From positions 91,236 through 155,235 of the forward strand of contig NZ_JACXJA010000027.1 of assembly GCF_014705615.1 (NCBI RefSeq): a DNA stretch of 64,000 nt, given 5' to 3'. The stretch comes from Paenibacillus oceani (lineage in GTDB: Bacteria; Bacillota; Bacilli; Paenibacillales; NBRC-103111). Under the pieces are notes generated by a model. That model ran no database searches, was not told the origin of the DNA, and saw only the letters and a list, made by a program, of their open reading frames with translations. Shown piece after piece: positions 46,455 to 55,663 of this stretch; position 1 is the first letter of the stretch; the number at the start of each line of letters is the position of its first letter. The position numbers were made by a program, and so were the translations under genes.

Positions 46455-47228
46455 CTACGGCTCCGGGTTCTCGTCCTCCAGCAGCGCTTTCAGCTTCTCC
46501 GTAGCCCTTTTCAGAATGCGGGATACGCTCATTTGCGAGACGTGAAGCTGTTCGGCTATCGCCCGCTGGGACAGCCCGGCTTCGAAGACGAGGGACAGCA
46601 CCTTTCGTTCCTCGAGCTTCAGATGAGCCAGCGCCGCTTCCAGATCCATCCGGTTATCCACCGACTCGAAATCGTTAACCGGCGCGCCGATCAGATCGCC
46701 CAGCGTAGAGGTGGATTCCTCCTCCGATACGGGGGTGTCGAGGGAAACGTAGTGGTACAGCTCGCGTCCGGCGAACACCTCCATCGTCTCCTCGTACGAC
46801 AGTCCGAGATGGTCGGCGATTTCCTCGATCTTCGGAGAACGCTCCAGCCGGATCGTCAATTCGTCGACCGCTTGCTGGAGCAGGGCGCCCTTTTCCTTAA
46901 TGCGGCGCGGCACTTGAATGTACCAGGACGTATCGCGAAGAAAATTTTTCATATGCCCGATGATGCTTTTCATAGCGTAAGGTTCGAACGGGCTGCCCTT
47001 TCCGGCGTCGAACTGGTCGAACAAGCGGAGAAGCGACATTTGCCCGACCTGAATTAAATCCTCGTACAGATCGGGACGATTTCGGGACATTTTGCCCGCT
47101 GCCATTTTGACCATAGGTTCGTATTGCCGGATGAGCGTTGTAGCCAAATCGTCACTCGGGTTGCGCTGATACTCGACGATCAGTGCAGCAGACGAATTCG
47201 GGCAAGGCCATGCCGGGTTAGAGCTCAT
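46455..47228 (-). CDS. sigB: RNA polymerase sigma factor SigB (general stress)
   Basis: 257 aa. Region 2 (LIRQYEPMVKMAAGKMSRNRPDLYEDLIQVGQMSLLRLFDQFD) contacts the -10 and core polymerase; region 3 is KEKGALLQQAVDELTIRLERSPKIEEIADHLG; region 4 (LKLEERKVLSLVFEAGLSQRAIAEQLHVSQMSVSRILKRATEKL) is the -35 helix-turn-helix. Its start overlaps the rsbW stop by ATGA, so it is translationally coupled to its anti-sigma factor. Position, size and coupling mark it as sigma-B, not sigma-F: no spoIIAA/AB sporulation genes are beside it, and stress genes surround it. Confidence 0.92.
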   Translation of the reverse strand: MSSNPAWPCPNSSAALIVEYQRNPSDDLATTLIRQYEPMVKMAAGKMSRNRPDLYEDLIQVGQMSLLRLFDQFDAGKGSPFEPYAMKSIIGHMKNFLRDTSWYIQVPRRIKEKGALLQQAVDELTIRLERSPKIEEIADHLGLSYEETMEVFAGRELYHYVSLDTPVSEEESTSTLGDLIGAPVNDFESVDNRMDLEAALAHLKLEERKVLSLVFEAGLSQRAIAEQLHVSQMSVSRILKRATEKLKALLEDENPEP

Positions 47229-47671
47229 GCCATCTCCTCACTCCTGCCCAGACGCTTCGTCATGACGACCTCGGTTCCGGCACCGCCGTTTACCTCGACC
47301 TCATCCATCAGCGCCTGCATCAAGTATAAACCTAGCCCCCCGGCTTCGATTTCATCGATCGTCTTGCCGTGCAGCGATGGAGACGACTGAGCATCCGCGG
47401 CTGTCACGCTAAAGCTTTTTCCTTCATCCTTCACGGTAATGGAGAGAGCATCCCCGTCAATCAGGAAACGGATCTCCATCATGCCCGTTCCTTCGTAAGC
47501 ATACAATACGGCATTGTTGCAAGCTTCGGAAACCGCCACCTTCATATCCTCAATTTCCTCGTACAAAAATCCCATCTTGGAGGCAATTCCATATAAAGTT
47601 AACCGGACCAGGTCGACGTATTCCGCCGTGGCCGGAACGCGAAGCGTGACAGTCGGTTCAACGGATTTCAT
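47225..47671 (-). CDS. rsbW: Anti-sigma-B factor, serine-protein kinase RsbW
   Basis: 148 aa. A GHKL-fold kinase that binds SigB or phosphorylates RsbV. It has the N-box MKVAVSEACNNAVLYAYEG, the G1 box ITVKDEGKSF and GGLGLYLMQALMDEVEVNGGAGTEVVMTK. The N-terminal VPATAEYVDLVRLTLYGIASKMGF is typical of RsbW. ATG 47671 has only a distant AAAGGA. It lies 21 bases after rsbV and overlaps sigB. Confidence 0.95.
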   Translation of the reverse strand: MKSVEPTVTLRVPATAEYVDLVRLTLYGIASKMGFLYEEIEDMKVAVSEACNNAVLYAYEGTGMMEIRFLIDGDALSITVKDEGKSFSVTAADAQSSPSLHGKTIDEIEAGGLGLYLMQALMDEVEVNGGAGTEVVMTKRLGRSEEMA

Positions 47672-47692
47672 CTGGATTGTATCGATCCTTTC

Positions 47693-48046
47693 TTAGTGAG
47701 CTTGAGCGGCCGACGACGGGCCGACTTGGGTGAGAAACGGCGTAATGCCGGTCATGTCGAACAGTTTCTTGATATTGGGCGGAATTGCTTCTACCGTGAA
47801 AGACCCGTTCCTGGCGTGACGCGCCTTCAGCACCGATATCAGAATGCCGATCCCGGTGCTGTCGATGTAGCGGAGCTCCTTCAGGTTCAGCGTCAGGATC
47901 CGGTCACAGAGCTCGACAAGCGGCTCCATGACCGCCCGCATCTGTGAAGCGACTTCAAGATCGAGCTCGCCGCTTATATACACGGTGCACCGACCTTCCT
48001 GGGTCTCGGTGCGCAGTTTTAATTTATCAGAGGTATGCTTGTTCAA
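47693..48046 (-). CDS. rsbV: Anti-anti-sigma factor RsbV
   Basis: 117 aa STAS-domain protein. Unphosphorylated, it binds RsbW and frees SigB; RsbW phosphorylates it on the serine in ELRYIDSTGIGILISVL (Ser63). The STAS core (TVYISGELDLEVASQMRAVMEPLVE) is complete. The start is a TTG at 48046 with AAGGGAG 10 bases upstream. No ATG in frame has a site. A sigma-B-like promoter lies 38 bases upstream (48084-48109), implying positive feedback on the rsbV-rsbW-sigB operon. Confidence 0.95.
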   Translation of the reverse strand: MNKHTSDKLKLRTETQEGRCTVYISGELDLEVASQMRAVMEPLVELCDRILTLNLKELRYIDSTGIGILISVLKARHARNGSFTVEAIPPNIKKLFDMTGITPFLTQVGPSSAAQAH

Positions 48047-48083
48047 CTCGGTTCATCTCCCTTATCCGAACGTCTATTGTTAT

Positions 48084-48109
48084 TTAACCACAAAAAATCG
48101 GGTTGAAAC
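48084..48109 (-). promoter_or_regulatory. Sigma-B-type promoter of rsbV-rsbW-sigB
   Basis: On the reverse strand GTTTCA (48109-48104), 14 bases, GGTTAA (48089-48084). It differs from the consensus GGGWAW by one base. The same element, including the GGTTAA variant, recurs at 55664-55689. Confidence 0.65.
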
Positions 48110-48135
48110 ATGCCGGCGGCATCGAAAAGCAAATC

Positions 48136-48161
48136 GTTTAGGAAAGACTTGGGGCGGGTAA
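48136..48161 (+). promoter_or_regulatory. Sigma-B-type promoter of the 54-aa membrane protein
   Basis: GTTTAG (48136-48141), 14 bases, GGGTAA (48156-48161), 53 bases before the start. It is divergent from the rsbV promoter and 26 bases away from it. Confidence 0.7.
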
Positions 48162-48213
48162 CGACAAGTAAGCGTTGCTTCGCTACTATACAAGACGGAA
48201 AGGGAGCGATCGT

Positions 48214-48378
48214 ATGGCTATCGAACAAAACCGGAACGTCGAAATCGAGAAAACCAATGTGGAGAAAAAGATGGATTCGAGCCTGGTGGCGTCCACCTTT
48301 ATCAAATACGCGGCCTATATCGTCATCTTCTTCGGCGCGCTGTATTTCCTCGTCAAATACGTCTTTCCGATGTTCTAA
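48214..48378 (+). CDS. 54-aa single-helix membrane protein
   Basis: MAIEQNRNVEIEKTNVEKKMDSSLVASTF is a charged start, followed by one membrane helix IKYAAYIVIFFGALYFLVKYVFPMF to the end. GGAAAGGGAG precedes the ATG. The gene has its own sigma-B-type promoter and lies back-to-back with rsbV, so it is probably a stress-induced membrane protein. No family recognised. The terminator structure is at 48403. Confidence 0.75.
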   Translation: MAIEQNRNVEIEKTNVEKKMDSSLVASTFIKYAAYIVIFFGALYFLVKYVFPMF

Positions 48379-48402
48379 TTCTAAGGAATAGAAGGCGAGC
48401 GT

Positions 48403-48490
48403 GGCCGTTCCCGTCTTGCGCGCAGCTTCTCTCGGGTAACCCGTATGGGGGATCGGGAGTGCGGGCCGTAAGCGGGAGCGGCCTTTTTCC
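48403..48490 (+). terminator. Terminator of the 54-aa gene
   Basis: GGCCGTTCCCG (48403-48413) pairs with CGGGAGCGGCC (48473-48483), then TTTTT. The long loop contains another hairpin, CGGGTAACCCG. Confidence 0.65.
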
Positions 48491-48814
48491 GGCGATAGCC
48501 GGTAGGATGTTCCGTTTTCTCAATAGATAAAGGAATTGCCGCCCTTGGAATGGAGGATAGAAGGCGTCTGCGGGAATGGGGAGATACCGGGGAAGCGCGG
48601 TTAGAAGTTGGGCCGGGTGCCGGGTCCGGATTGCGAGTGATGTCGAGCAGCCTCGTGTGAATGGGCACCGTGCGCCAGGGGTCGCTCGCGGTGTGGGAAA
48701 ATGGGGCCGTGTGCGCCAAAGTCTGTGCTGGGAGCAGTGTGAATCCCGAAGGAAGGGGGTGTTCGGATCGAGGGTGTCCAAGGTTTCCGAAGGCATTCAT
48801 AGATGCGCGAATGA

Positions 48815-49010
48815 AATAGCAGTCTTTTGCACCTCTTATTTTTCAGTTATCTGGCTTTTTTGGGGGAATAGAAGCTATTTGCAGCTTTTATTTTTGGACG
48901 TATTTCCCGTTTATCGCTCATCCCTCCCTATTAAGAGTCTCTATCATCTCTTATTCTTTAAAATACTTGAATTTACTCTAAAATAAGATGTGCAACCGAC
49001 TCTTATTCTG
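48815..49010 (-). repeat. AATAAGAG intergenic repeat, copy D (diverged)
   Basis: It contains CTCTTATTTTTCAG, GAATAGAAGCTATTTGCAGCTTTTATTTTTGGACG, ATTAAGAGTCTC, CATCTCTTATTC, AAAATAAGATGTGC and CGACTCTTATTCTG, the same words as the other copies, mainly in the opposite orientation. Confidence 0.6.
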
Positions 49011-49145
49011 CTGCCCAGTTGCTTAGCTCCTCAACTGCTCAGCTTCATCGATCTTCAGTTGCTCGACCCCTTGCATGCTCAGTTCCTCAACTCCCAACAG
49101 CCCAACAGCTCAACGGCTCAACTCTCAACCCCTCAACTCAGCAGG
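49010..49145 (-). repeat. Degenerate tandem array of GTTGAG words
   Basis: On the reverse strand it repeats GTTGAG/GTTGGG/ACTGAG words about every 8-16 bases and runs straight into an AATAAGAG unit. The array at 41000-41160 stands in the same relation to copy C. Confidence 0.55.
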
Positions 49146-49303
49146 AATTGGTTCTGCTCAATCTATACGGCGGAAAGGGAGGCAGGAGGGGGCCACTCCC
49201 GAGCCTCTACCGACCCCCAAGCGCGCCCCGAGGCAGCACAAAGAGCCGCAACCCGGAACGGTAGTCCGGGAGCGGCCCGTGGCCGATCTGACATGCCGGC
49301 CGG

Positions 49304-49822
49304 CTACAGAATCGCCGAAGCTCCACCTTCCCGCAGAGCCGACTCCGCATAAGGCCGGCCGGTCCGGTCCGAGTCGACGACGACCAGCAGTCCGCCTTGC
49401 TCAATTCGGTCCAGACAGTAGTCGGTATCCGACTCCTTGAGTCCGAGCGCATCAATCTTATGTCTTGCATTGCTGTCCCCGTCGTAGAGAGCGGCTGCCC
49501 CGATTACCGGTCCGACGTATCCGTCTGCAGAACCGGGCGCGGAATAGCCGGAGGGATGGGTGAGATAGGCGGCCGCTCCCAGCATACCGATCGGCCCGAA
49601 CGGCACCCGATCCTCAAGCGGCTCCGGCCTGCCGCCTGCGTAAGCCTCTTCTCCGCGGAGCCGGTCTACCGGCATATCGGTTTCGGCGATCACCCGCTGC
49701 GCGTGATCGCCGTTGCCGGCAATGATCCGGACCGACTCCGAACCGAAGCCTTGCGCTTCCAGGGCTTCGACCGCGCGTACCACACCCGTCTCTTCCTGAA
49801 ATATACCGATCGTTCTTTCCAT
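49304..49822 (-). CDS. General stress protein 17M (YflT)-like
   Basis: 172 aa. MERTIGIFQEETGVVRAVEALEAQGFGSESVRIIAGN is the start of the general-stress/YflT domain (DUF1269-like alpha/beta unit). The middle has a glycine/alanine-rich segment and the end a second beta-alpha unit (LGLKESDTDYCLDRIEQGGLLVVVDSD). GGGAGG precedes the ATG. A sigma-B promoter of consensus form lies 50 bases upstream. In B. subtilis, yflT is a sigma-B-dependent gene. Molecular function unknown. Confidence 0.8.
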   Translation of the reverse strand: MERTIGIFQEETGVVRAVEALEAQGFGSESVRIIAGNGDHAQRVIAETDMPVDRLRGEEAYAGGRPEPLEDRVPFGPIGMLGAAAYLTHPSGYSAPGSADGYVGPVIGAAALYDGDSNARHKIDALGLKESDTDYCLDRIEQGGLLVVVDSDRTGRPYAESALREGGASAIL

Positions 49823-49871
49823 CGCAATCTACCTCCCGCCGCTTGGATTGGCCTCTCGGCCCTGTCTATTA

Positions 49872-49897
49872 TTACCCCCGGGCGGGACGGTTGAAAC
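49872..49897 (-). promoter_or_regulatory. Sigma-B promoter of the YflT-like gene
   Basis: On the reverse strand GTTTCA (49897-49892), 14 bases, GGGTAA (49877-49872): a consensus -10 and a one-off -35. Confidence 0.75.
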
Positions 49898-49911
49898 GAT
49901 AAACGGCACCG

Positions 49912-52635
49912 CTAACGCAGCAGCGCCTCCTTCCAGCGGGTCAGCGTAAGAGGCTTCGTCAGGGCGACAAGGCCGCCGGCCGCCTCTTCCGCCGGGAGCA
50001 GAGCGGCTTCGCCGTCGCGGTTCGCTACGAGGACGACTCGCCGCCCTGCGGCGGCAAGCTCCTTGGCGAGCGGGATCGCGCCGGGCAGCTTCGCTCCGAA
50101 CACGAGCAGGCTGGCGGGGTCTTGCGCCGAGACGGCTTCGCGCAGCTCTGCGGGATCGGAGGCGTTCAGGATGGTGGAGCCGTACCCGAGCCGGCGAAGC
50201 AGACCGGCGTTTAACAGCGCCCGGTAAGGCCGCGTATCGGCGATAACCGCCGTTAAAGGGACTCCGGACGTCCGGGCGGCAAACTCTTCGGCTGCGTTAT
50301 CGGCGGAGGCAGCCATCTCCCGCAAGGAGAGATCGCCGCCGGCGCTGCCTGCATCGAGCCGCGACGCGCGGATCGTGAATACGAACAGCGCGCCGTCCCG
50401 CTCCTCCGTGACCGAGCGGATTTCCCCGCCCATCAGCTGCACGAGCGACTTGCAGATCGCCAGCCCCAGACCGGTTCCGCCGTAACGGCGCGACATCGAG
50501 GCGTCGAGCTGGGAGAACGGCTGGAACAGCCTGCTTTCCTTATCCTGCGGGATGCCGATTCCGGTATCCTTGACGGCAAATTCGAGATAAACGGTGTCGG
50601 AGGGGGCCGCACCCGCAGCATCCATAGTATCCGAGGCGGGCCCATCCGTAGCGGCGGCCTCCGACACATCCGCCGCTTCGGCCGAATCGGCCTGGTCGGC
50701 AGGTTCCTCGGCCAGACGAACGAGCACGTAAATACCGCCAGACTCGGTAAATTTAACCGCATTGCCGATCAGATTCGCCAGCACCTGCCGCAGCCTCGAC
50801 GGGTCGCCGACAATCCAGCCGGGTACGGCCGGGTCAATATCGGCCAGCAGTTCCAGGTTACGCTTCGCCGCCTCCGCGCGGAACAGATCGGCCGCTTCGG
50901 CGATGCACGCATCCAGTTGAAACGGCAGTTCCTCCAGCTCCATCTTCCCGGACTCCATCTTCGTAAAGTCGAGAATATCGTTCATCACCTTAAGCAGCGC
51001 ATCCATACTTTTGCGGATTATTAGGGCGTATTCCTGCTGCTCCGGCTGCAGATCGGATTCGAGCAGCAGATCGGTCATGCCGGTAACCCCGTTCATCGGA
51101 GTGCGGATTTCATGGCTCATGACAGCCAAAAAGTCGCTTTTGGCCCGGGAAGCAAGCTCCGCCGTTTCTTTCGCCTCGATAAGCAGAAGGCTTTGCTTCT
51201 GGAGAAGCTCTTCGGAGCGCTCCAGCTGTCTCGTATGCTCCTCGAGCATCTCGTTGGAGCGCATCAGTTCCTTGGACTGGTTTTGCAGTTCCTCGGTGAG
51301 CGCCCGGGATTGCCGGAGTAGTTCTTCCACATGCAGCCGGTCGTGAATCGTGTTCAGGATCGTGCCGAGCTTCTCGGCAAGCTGCTTCAATAGCTCGCGG
51401 CGGATGAAGGTGAACGGGAGGAGGGAGGCGAGCTCGATCACGCCGATCACGTCGCCGCGGAAGCGGACTGGATAAATAAGCAACTGCGCCGGTACGGTCT
51501 CCCCCAGGCCCGACCGGATGCGGACATAATGGTCCGGAATGCCGTCCACCGTCATCGGCTTGCCGTCTTGGGCACATTGGCCGATCAGTCCCTGGCCGGT
51601 CCGGAACGATGGATCTACCACCACGTCGCCGCCGCTTGCGGCGTATACGCCATGCAGGGTCAGGCTGTCCGTGCGCCGCAGCTCGTCGTACATGTAGATG
51701 GCGCCGTACTGCGCTCCGAGCACGGGCGCGAACTCGGTGATGAACGTTTGCGCCACCTGGCCGATATCAGTGGCGTGCTCCAGCAGCTCCGTAATCCGCG
51801 CCATATGCGTATTAACCCAGGCCTGCTCTTCCTTGGCCATGTTGTATTTCGCTTCCAGCTCGTTTTTGGCGTGCAGGTCCATTGCGATCCTTTGAAATAC
51901 CCGGGCCAGCTGGCCGAGCTCGTCCTTCGATTGCACCTCGATACGCTGCAGCGACCGCAGCCGGTGCTGACCGAATTTTCGGGCCATACCGGTCAGCAGG
52001 CTGAGTCCCTTCGTGATGCTCGGAATGACCCAGAGCATAATGCACAGCGCGATCAGGATGCCGGTCACGGTCAGGACGGCTGTCGCGCTGACGGATTGGC
52101 GGTAAGTGGCCTGCGAGGCCGCCAGCTCGGCGTCGAGCGCCCGCTGGTGATAGCCGGACAAGCTTTCCAGACTGCCGAGAAATTCCTTCTGCGTGTCGTT
52201 GCCCACCGTCCTGCGGTATTCGAGCGCGGCGCTCATCCGGCCTTCCATCAGCATCGAGAGGACGTTGTCCTTGAAGGTCCGGAACCGTTCGGCTTCCCGG
52301 ACGGCCGTATCGACGAGTTGTTGCTCGGCCGGCTCCTGCACCCGGCTTTGCAGCTCGGCGAGCTGCCGGATGACGTTGTCGACCGACTGATCGATAACGT
52401 CGAACCGGCTTCTGGGGCCGTCCGCATCGAGCAGGACGTTGTTGATTTCCCGGGCGGCGGTGTTGACGTCCCCGTGAATGGTGGAGGTCAGCTTTACTTT
52501 GGCATAACGCATCGTGTAAAACTTCTCCAGGGCATCGTTCATATTGGCCATCCGTTCGTAGCCGATCGTCGTAATGACGATCAGCAGAGCGACGAGCAGG
52601 CCGTAGCCCATGACGAGCTTCGTTTTTATTTTCAT
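49912..52635 (-). CDS. Multisensor hybrid histidine kinase, RsbK-like
   Basis: 907 aa. Order: membrane helix (residues about 5-27), extracellular four-helix-bundle sensor (about 30-180, 4HB_MCP-like), second helix ([22 protein letters not shown]), HAMP ([27 protein letters not shown]), GAF (about 285-430), a long coiled coil, HisKA with [10 protein letters not shown] (His508), HATPase_c ([18 protein letters not shown]) and a C-terminal receiver-like domain lacking the acceptor aspartate ([10 protein letters not shown] where LLDxxMPG is expected). Its start overlaps the stop of the receiver-phosphatase gene by one base (TGATG). By architecture and partner it resembles B. cereus RsbK, which controls sigma-B. 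The input signal is unknown. Confidence 0.88.
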   Translation of the reverse strand: MKIKTKLVMGYGLLVALLIVITTIGYERMANMNDALEKFYTMRYAKVKLTSTIHGDVNTAAREINNVLLDADGPRSRFDVIDQSVDNVIRQLAELQSRVQEPAEQQLVDTAVREAERFRTFKDNVLSMLMEGRMSAALEYRRTVGNDTQKEFLGSLESLSGYHQRALDAELAASQATYRQSVSATAVLTVTGILIALCIMLWVIPSITKGLSLLTGMARKFGQHRLRSLQRIEVQSKDELGQLARVFQRIAMDLHAKNELEAKYNMAKEEQAWVNTHMARITELLEHATDIGQVAQTFITEFAPVLGAQYGAIYMYDELRRTDSLTLHGVYAASGGDVVVDPSFRTGQGLIGQCAQDGKPMTVDGIPDHYVRIRSGLGETVPAQLLIYPVRFRGDVIGVIELASLLPFTFIRRELLKQLAEKLGTILNTIHDRLHVEELLRQSRALTEELQNQSKELMRSNEMLEEHTRQLERSEELLQKQSLLLIEAKETAELASRAKSDFLAVMSHEIRTPMNGVTGMTDLLLESDLQPEQQEYALIIRKSMDALLKVMNDILDFTKMESGKMELEELPFQLDACIAEAADLFRAEAAKRNLELLADIDPAVPGWIVGDPSRLRQVLANLIGNAVKFTESGGIYVLVRLAEEPADQADSAEAADVSEAAATDGPASDTMDAAGAAPSDTVYLEFAVKDTGIGIPQDKESRLFQPFSQLDASMSRRYGGTGLGLAICKSLVQLMGGEIRSVTEERDGALFVFTIRASRLDAGSAGGDLSLREMAASADNAAEEFAARTSGVPLTAVIADTRPYRALLNAGLLRRLGYGSTILNASDPAELREAVSAQDPASLLVFGAKLPGAIPLAKELAAAGRRVVLVANRDGEAALLPAEEAAGGLVALTKPLTLTRWKEALLR

Positions 52636-53792
52636 CAGGAGCTGTCTCCTTTGCGGACTTCGACGACAACCAGACATCGGTCGTCTTGGCGCGCGTCAGG
52701 CTCGGGCTCGAGGAAAAAACGGTTTTCCAGCAAGGCGCAGTCCGCTCCGCTTTCCAGCAAAGCGTCCAGCAGCCGGTCGACGCGCTGTTCCTCGCCGGAT
52801 TCGATCGATTCCAGCACCCCGTCCGTGTAGAGGAACAAACGGTCGCCTACGTTCAGGTCGAGCACCCGTTTCTCGACTTCGATCTGCTCGAACAGTCCGA
52901 TTGCGGTACAGCCTCGCTCCAGCCGCTCCGGCGCGGAGCCGTCGCCCCGGGACAGCAGCCCCGGAGGATGGCCGGCGTTGACGTATTCGGCGGTGCCGCG
53001 GGCCGTATCTACAACCACATACAGGCAAGTGAAGTAATATTGGATGAGCGGATTCGAAAATTGAAGCTGCATCGTCCTCCGGTTCAACTCGCGAATGACG
53101 AACTCCGGATCGACTCGGGTCAGGATCGCATCCCTTAGAGCGGAAGCGACGAACATGCAGACGAGCGACGACGAGATCCCGTGCCCCATCGCATCGATGA
53201 CGGCGATGCCGTAACGGTCGCGGTCGATCCGATACCAGGCGTACAGATCGCCTGCGAGGTCGTCGGCGGGGCGGTACAGCCCGCGGATCGACAAGCGGGG
53301 CTCGTCCACCGGGGAAGGAAGCGCGGCGGCCTGCACCTGGCGGGCCAGCTCCAGCTCCTCGCGGAGCCGCCGGTCCCGCTCCTTGTGCCAGTCCATCTCC
53401 GTCTTCAGGCGAAGCGCCGCGCGGATTCGGGCGAGCAGCTCGATCCGGTTGATCGGCTTGGTGACGAAGTCGCTTGCTCCCGCATCCAGCGCCTCCGCCA
53501 GCTTGTTCGAATCGCCGACGGCCGTCACCATAATGACCGGGATATCGCGCCATTGCTCGGACTGCTGCACTCTCCGGCACGCCTCGATGCCGTCAATGCC
53601 CGGCATCATCATATCCAGCAAGATCAGGTCGATCTTGGGCGGCGGCAGCGGCGCAGGATCGACCAGGCCAAGAAGCTGGAACATTTCTCCGGCGGAAGAA
53701 GCGGTCTCGATTTTGGCGTAGCCGGCTTTTTTCAGCATCTCCCTTACGACCATCACGTTCATCGGGTTATCATCTACAATCATAATGCGCAT
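52635..53792 (-). CDS. Receiver-PP2C phosphatase, RsbY/RsbU-like activator of sigma-B
   Basis: 385 aa. Receiver domain (residues 1-125): [13 protein letters not shown], acceptor Asp in [13 protein letters not shown], the Lys in FVTKPINR. After a coiled coil ([26 protein letters not shown]) comes a PP2C/SpoIIE phosphatase: [36 protein letters not shown] and [11 protein letters not shown], with metal-binding aspartates. It would dephosphorylate RsbV~P when its receiver is phosphorylated by the kinase encoded next. ATG 53792 follows GGGAG. The B. cereus RsbY is built the same way. Confidence 0.9.
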   Translation of the reverse strand: MRIMIVDDNPMNVMVVREMLKKAGYAKIETASSAGEMFQLLGLVDPAPLPPPKIDLILLDMMMPGIDGIEACRRVQQSEQWRDIPVIMVTAVGDSNKLAEALDAGASDFVTKPINRIELLARIRAALRLKTEMDWHKERDRRLREELELARQVQAAALPSPVDEPRLSIRGLYRPADDLAGDLYAWYRIDRDRYGIAVIDAMGHGISSSLVCMFVASALRDAILTRVDPEFVIRELNRRTMQLQFSNPLIQYYFTCLYVVVDTARGTAEYVNAGHPPGLLSRGDGSAPERLERGCTAIGLFEQIEVEKRVLDLNVGDRLFLYTDGVLESIESGEEQRVDRLLDALLESGADCALLENRFFLEPEPDARQDDRCLVVVEVRKGDSS

Positions 53793-53993
53793 CGTTTGCT
53801 GCTCCCTTATCGATGGAATCGTTCGAATATCCGGCGATGTTCTCACGTTAGCTGTACGTTCATACTATCTTATCGGCCAAAAGGCTGTCCACCCGGGCTG
53901 AAACGACAAGAAGGAATGAGAGCGGGCTGGCTCTCATTCCTTGCCTGTTCCGGAACTTCCCCGGACGGGGGCCGGCTGGCTCATTGTCGCATC

Positions 53994-54347
53994 CTACAAT
54001 ATCCTCTGGGTCGCGGACCGGGCTCTCGCCATAATGATCACCTTGCCGCGATCCAGCTCCGCTTCATGCATTTCCGCTTCGCGAGGGGTACAGCCCATCG
54101 CCTCCAGCTTGGAGCGCAGCTCGTCTCCCCTGGAGCGGAACATATTGGCGATACTTTTGATAACGCCTTCTTCTTCCAAAGTGATCGTATTGACATCCGC
54201 CGCTCCCGCCAAGTACTCGGTGCGATCCTTATCGTGCGCCAGGACGAAAATATCTTCAGGCAAATAGCCTTGACGGTGAAGCGTGTTGATTTCCTCCATC
54301 GCCCTAGCCCCGTTATCGACTACTTTCAAGAAAACTTTTTCGTTCAT
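53994..54347 (-). CDS. General stress protein 17M (YflT)-like, second paralogue
   Basis: 117 aa. MNEKVFLKVVDNGARAMEEINTLHRQGYLPEDIFVLAHDKDRTEYLAGAADVNTITLEEEG is the YflT domain; RSRGDELRSKLEAMGCTPREAEMHEAELDRGKVIIMAR ends it. GGAGGCG precedes the ATG. Its probable sigma-B promoter (55664-55689) is now 1.2 kb upstream because an IS630-type element sits between, so its stress control may be weakened or replaced by reading from the element. Confidence 0.85.
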   Translation of the reverse strand: MNEKVFLKVVDNGARAMEEINTLHRQGYLPEDIFVLAHDKDRTEYLAGAADVNTITLEEEGVIKSIANMFRSRGDELRSKLEAMGCTPREAEMHEAELDRGKVIIMARARSATQRIL

Positions 54348-54473
54348 AGTGAACGCCTCCTGTTGGTTGCCCCGGTGGGGCGAATGCCGATCTTGTGCAC
54401 GAAGCCGGTGTTGGATGCGGGGATAAACATTTCAACATGGGTGAAGCATCGCTTCCGGTCCGGCATCGTACTA

Positions 54474-55653
54474 GTACTCCGTAACGTTTAGATTACAGGG
54501 TATAATCTTTTGAGCTTAACCCGAGCGTCTTGTGTCGTAAATTGCCAATTGACGGTGGAGCGTTCGGCATTCCGATCGGCTTGCCAGGCCGCAACACGTA
54601 CGATCATTTCTTCTTTTGTAGAGACATAACCGGACAGGGCTTGGCGACTGAGGACGCCAATTTCGATTTCGGCCATATTGAGCCAACTGCCGTGCTTCGG
54701 TGTATAATGAATTTCCAATTTATCGGCCAATCGCTTGGCTTCAGCGGGTTCAAATTGTCCATGACGAGAACAATCCGGTCAGCTTCTGGATAATGAACGT
54801 CCACCAGTTCCTTGATGCAGGCCGCGAAATCAACCCGCGCTCGCTGATCCGAGACGTGCACGCGACGTTTGGATTCCAGCGGTGCAAACATCATGAACAA
54901 ATTGACGACGCCATTGCGTTTGTACTCATAGTCGATCCGTTCCGGCTGATTCGGTTTGGCGGCAATGGACGGCCGCGTTTCCAGGGTCAGTTGCCGATTC
55001 GTTTCATCCAGACAGATGAGCGGGCGCTTGGGATCATGAGGACGCTGGTAGACATCCAACACGTCTTCCATGCGTGCGACAAACTCGCCGGAAGCTTCCG
55101 GAATACACCATTGTTTCTTCAGCCATGGTTTGAGTTTGTTTTTTTCATCACCCGTTGCACGGTCATGTGCGAAACAGCATCGACGATTTCCAGTTCGACC
55201 AAGCGATCAGCGAGCAACCGAACCGACCATCTGCCGTAGCCTTCCGGTGGTTGACTGCATGCGATCGCGATCAGTTTCGCTTCGGCTTCGCCATCCAGCT
55301 TGGTGCTGTAGTTAGTTCGCTTTTCTCGCTCCAGCGCGGTCTCAAAGCCTTTTTCGACCAAACGTTTTCGCAAATTCCGAACGGTGCTTTCACTGACATT
55401 ATAAGCTTCTGCAATCCGGGTATCCGGCCACGACGGTCCGTGCTCGCCTTCGTCGGCTTTCAGCAACATGTGCGCATGTTTGATCTTGTAACCGGCCATT
55501 TTTCCTTTATTGATCAGTTGTTCTAATTGTTCGCGTTCTTCTTGGCTCAATTCGACTACCCATCTTTTTTCCATTGCCAGTCCCTCATATCCTTTTTATT
55601 GGATATATCGGCTGGTTGCATCATTACCATTAATTTCTTTCGTTACGGAGTAC
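54474..55653 (-). mobile_element. IS630-family insertion sequence, 1180 bp, decayed
   Basis: Perfect 13-base terminal inverted repeats GTACTCCGTAACG (54474-54486) and CGTTACGGAGTAC (55641-55653). The flanks read CTA on the left and TAG on the right. This is what IS630-family insertion into CTAG with TA duplication (54472-54473, 55654-55655) leaves. It carries one transposase gene on the reverse strand, which is broken. Removing the element and one TA restores ...CGTACTAGGCTTTT... . Confidence 0.9.
54488..55574 (-). pseudogene. IS630-family transposase, broken
   Basis: Three frames in series. Part 1 (55574-55119) is the helix-turn-helix half (RIAEAYNVSESTVRNLRKRL). It ends at an A7 run (55134-55140), where a -1 slip continues into KLKPWLKKQWCIPEASGEFVARMEDVLDVYQRP, the DDE domain with catalytic Asp in LICLDETNRQ and second Asp in IVLVMDNLN. 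After MDNLN about 13 residues are deleted with a frameshift, before PAEAKRLADKLEIHYTPKHGSWLNMAEIEI, which carries the catalytic Glu. The A7 slip may be programmed; the deletion is not repairable by it, so this copy cannot make active transposase. Confidence 0.85.
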
Positions 55654-55663
55654 TAGGCTTTTA

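Larger units (their letters stand above)
48379..49303. other. 925-base gap inside the stress island
   Basis: After the terminator (48403-48490), 48500-48810 shows nothing. 48815-49010 is AATAAGAG repeat copy D. 49010-49145 is a degenerate run of CTCAACTGCTCAG words. 49150-49300 shows no feature. The open frames here lack ribosome binding sites. Confidence 0.55.

Noticed and set aside
48381..48800. Open frames on the reverse strand in the gap after the 54-aa gene
   Set aside because: Pro/Arg/Thr-rich translation and no ribosome binding site. The first part overlaps a terminator hairpin.
51529..52830. A 433-codon open frame antisense to the hybrid kinase
   Set aside because: It crosses two well-supported genes on the other strand and has no recognisable domain.
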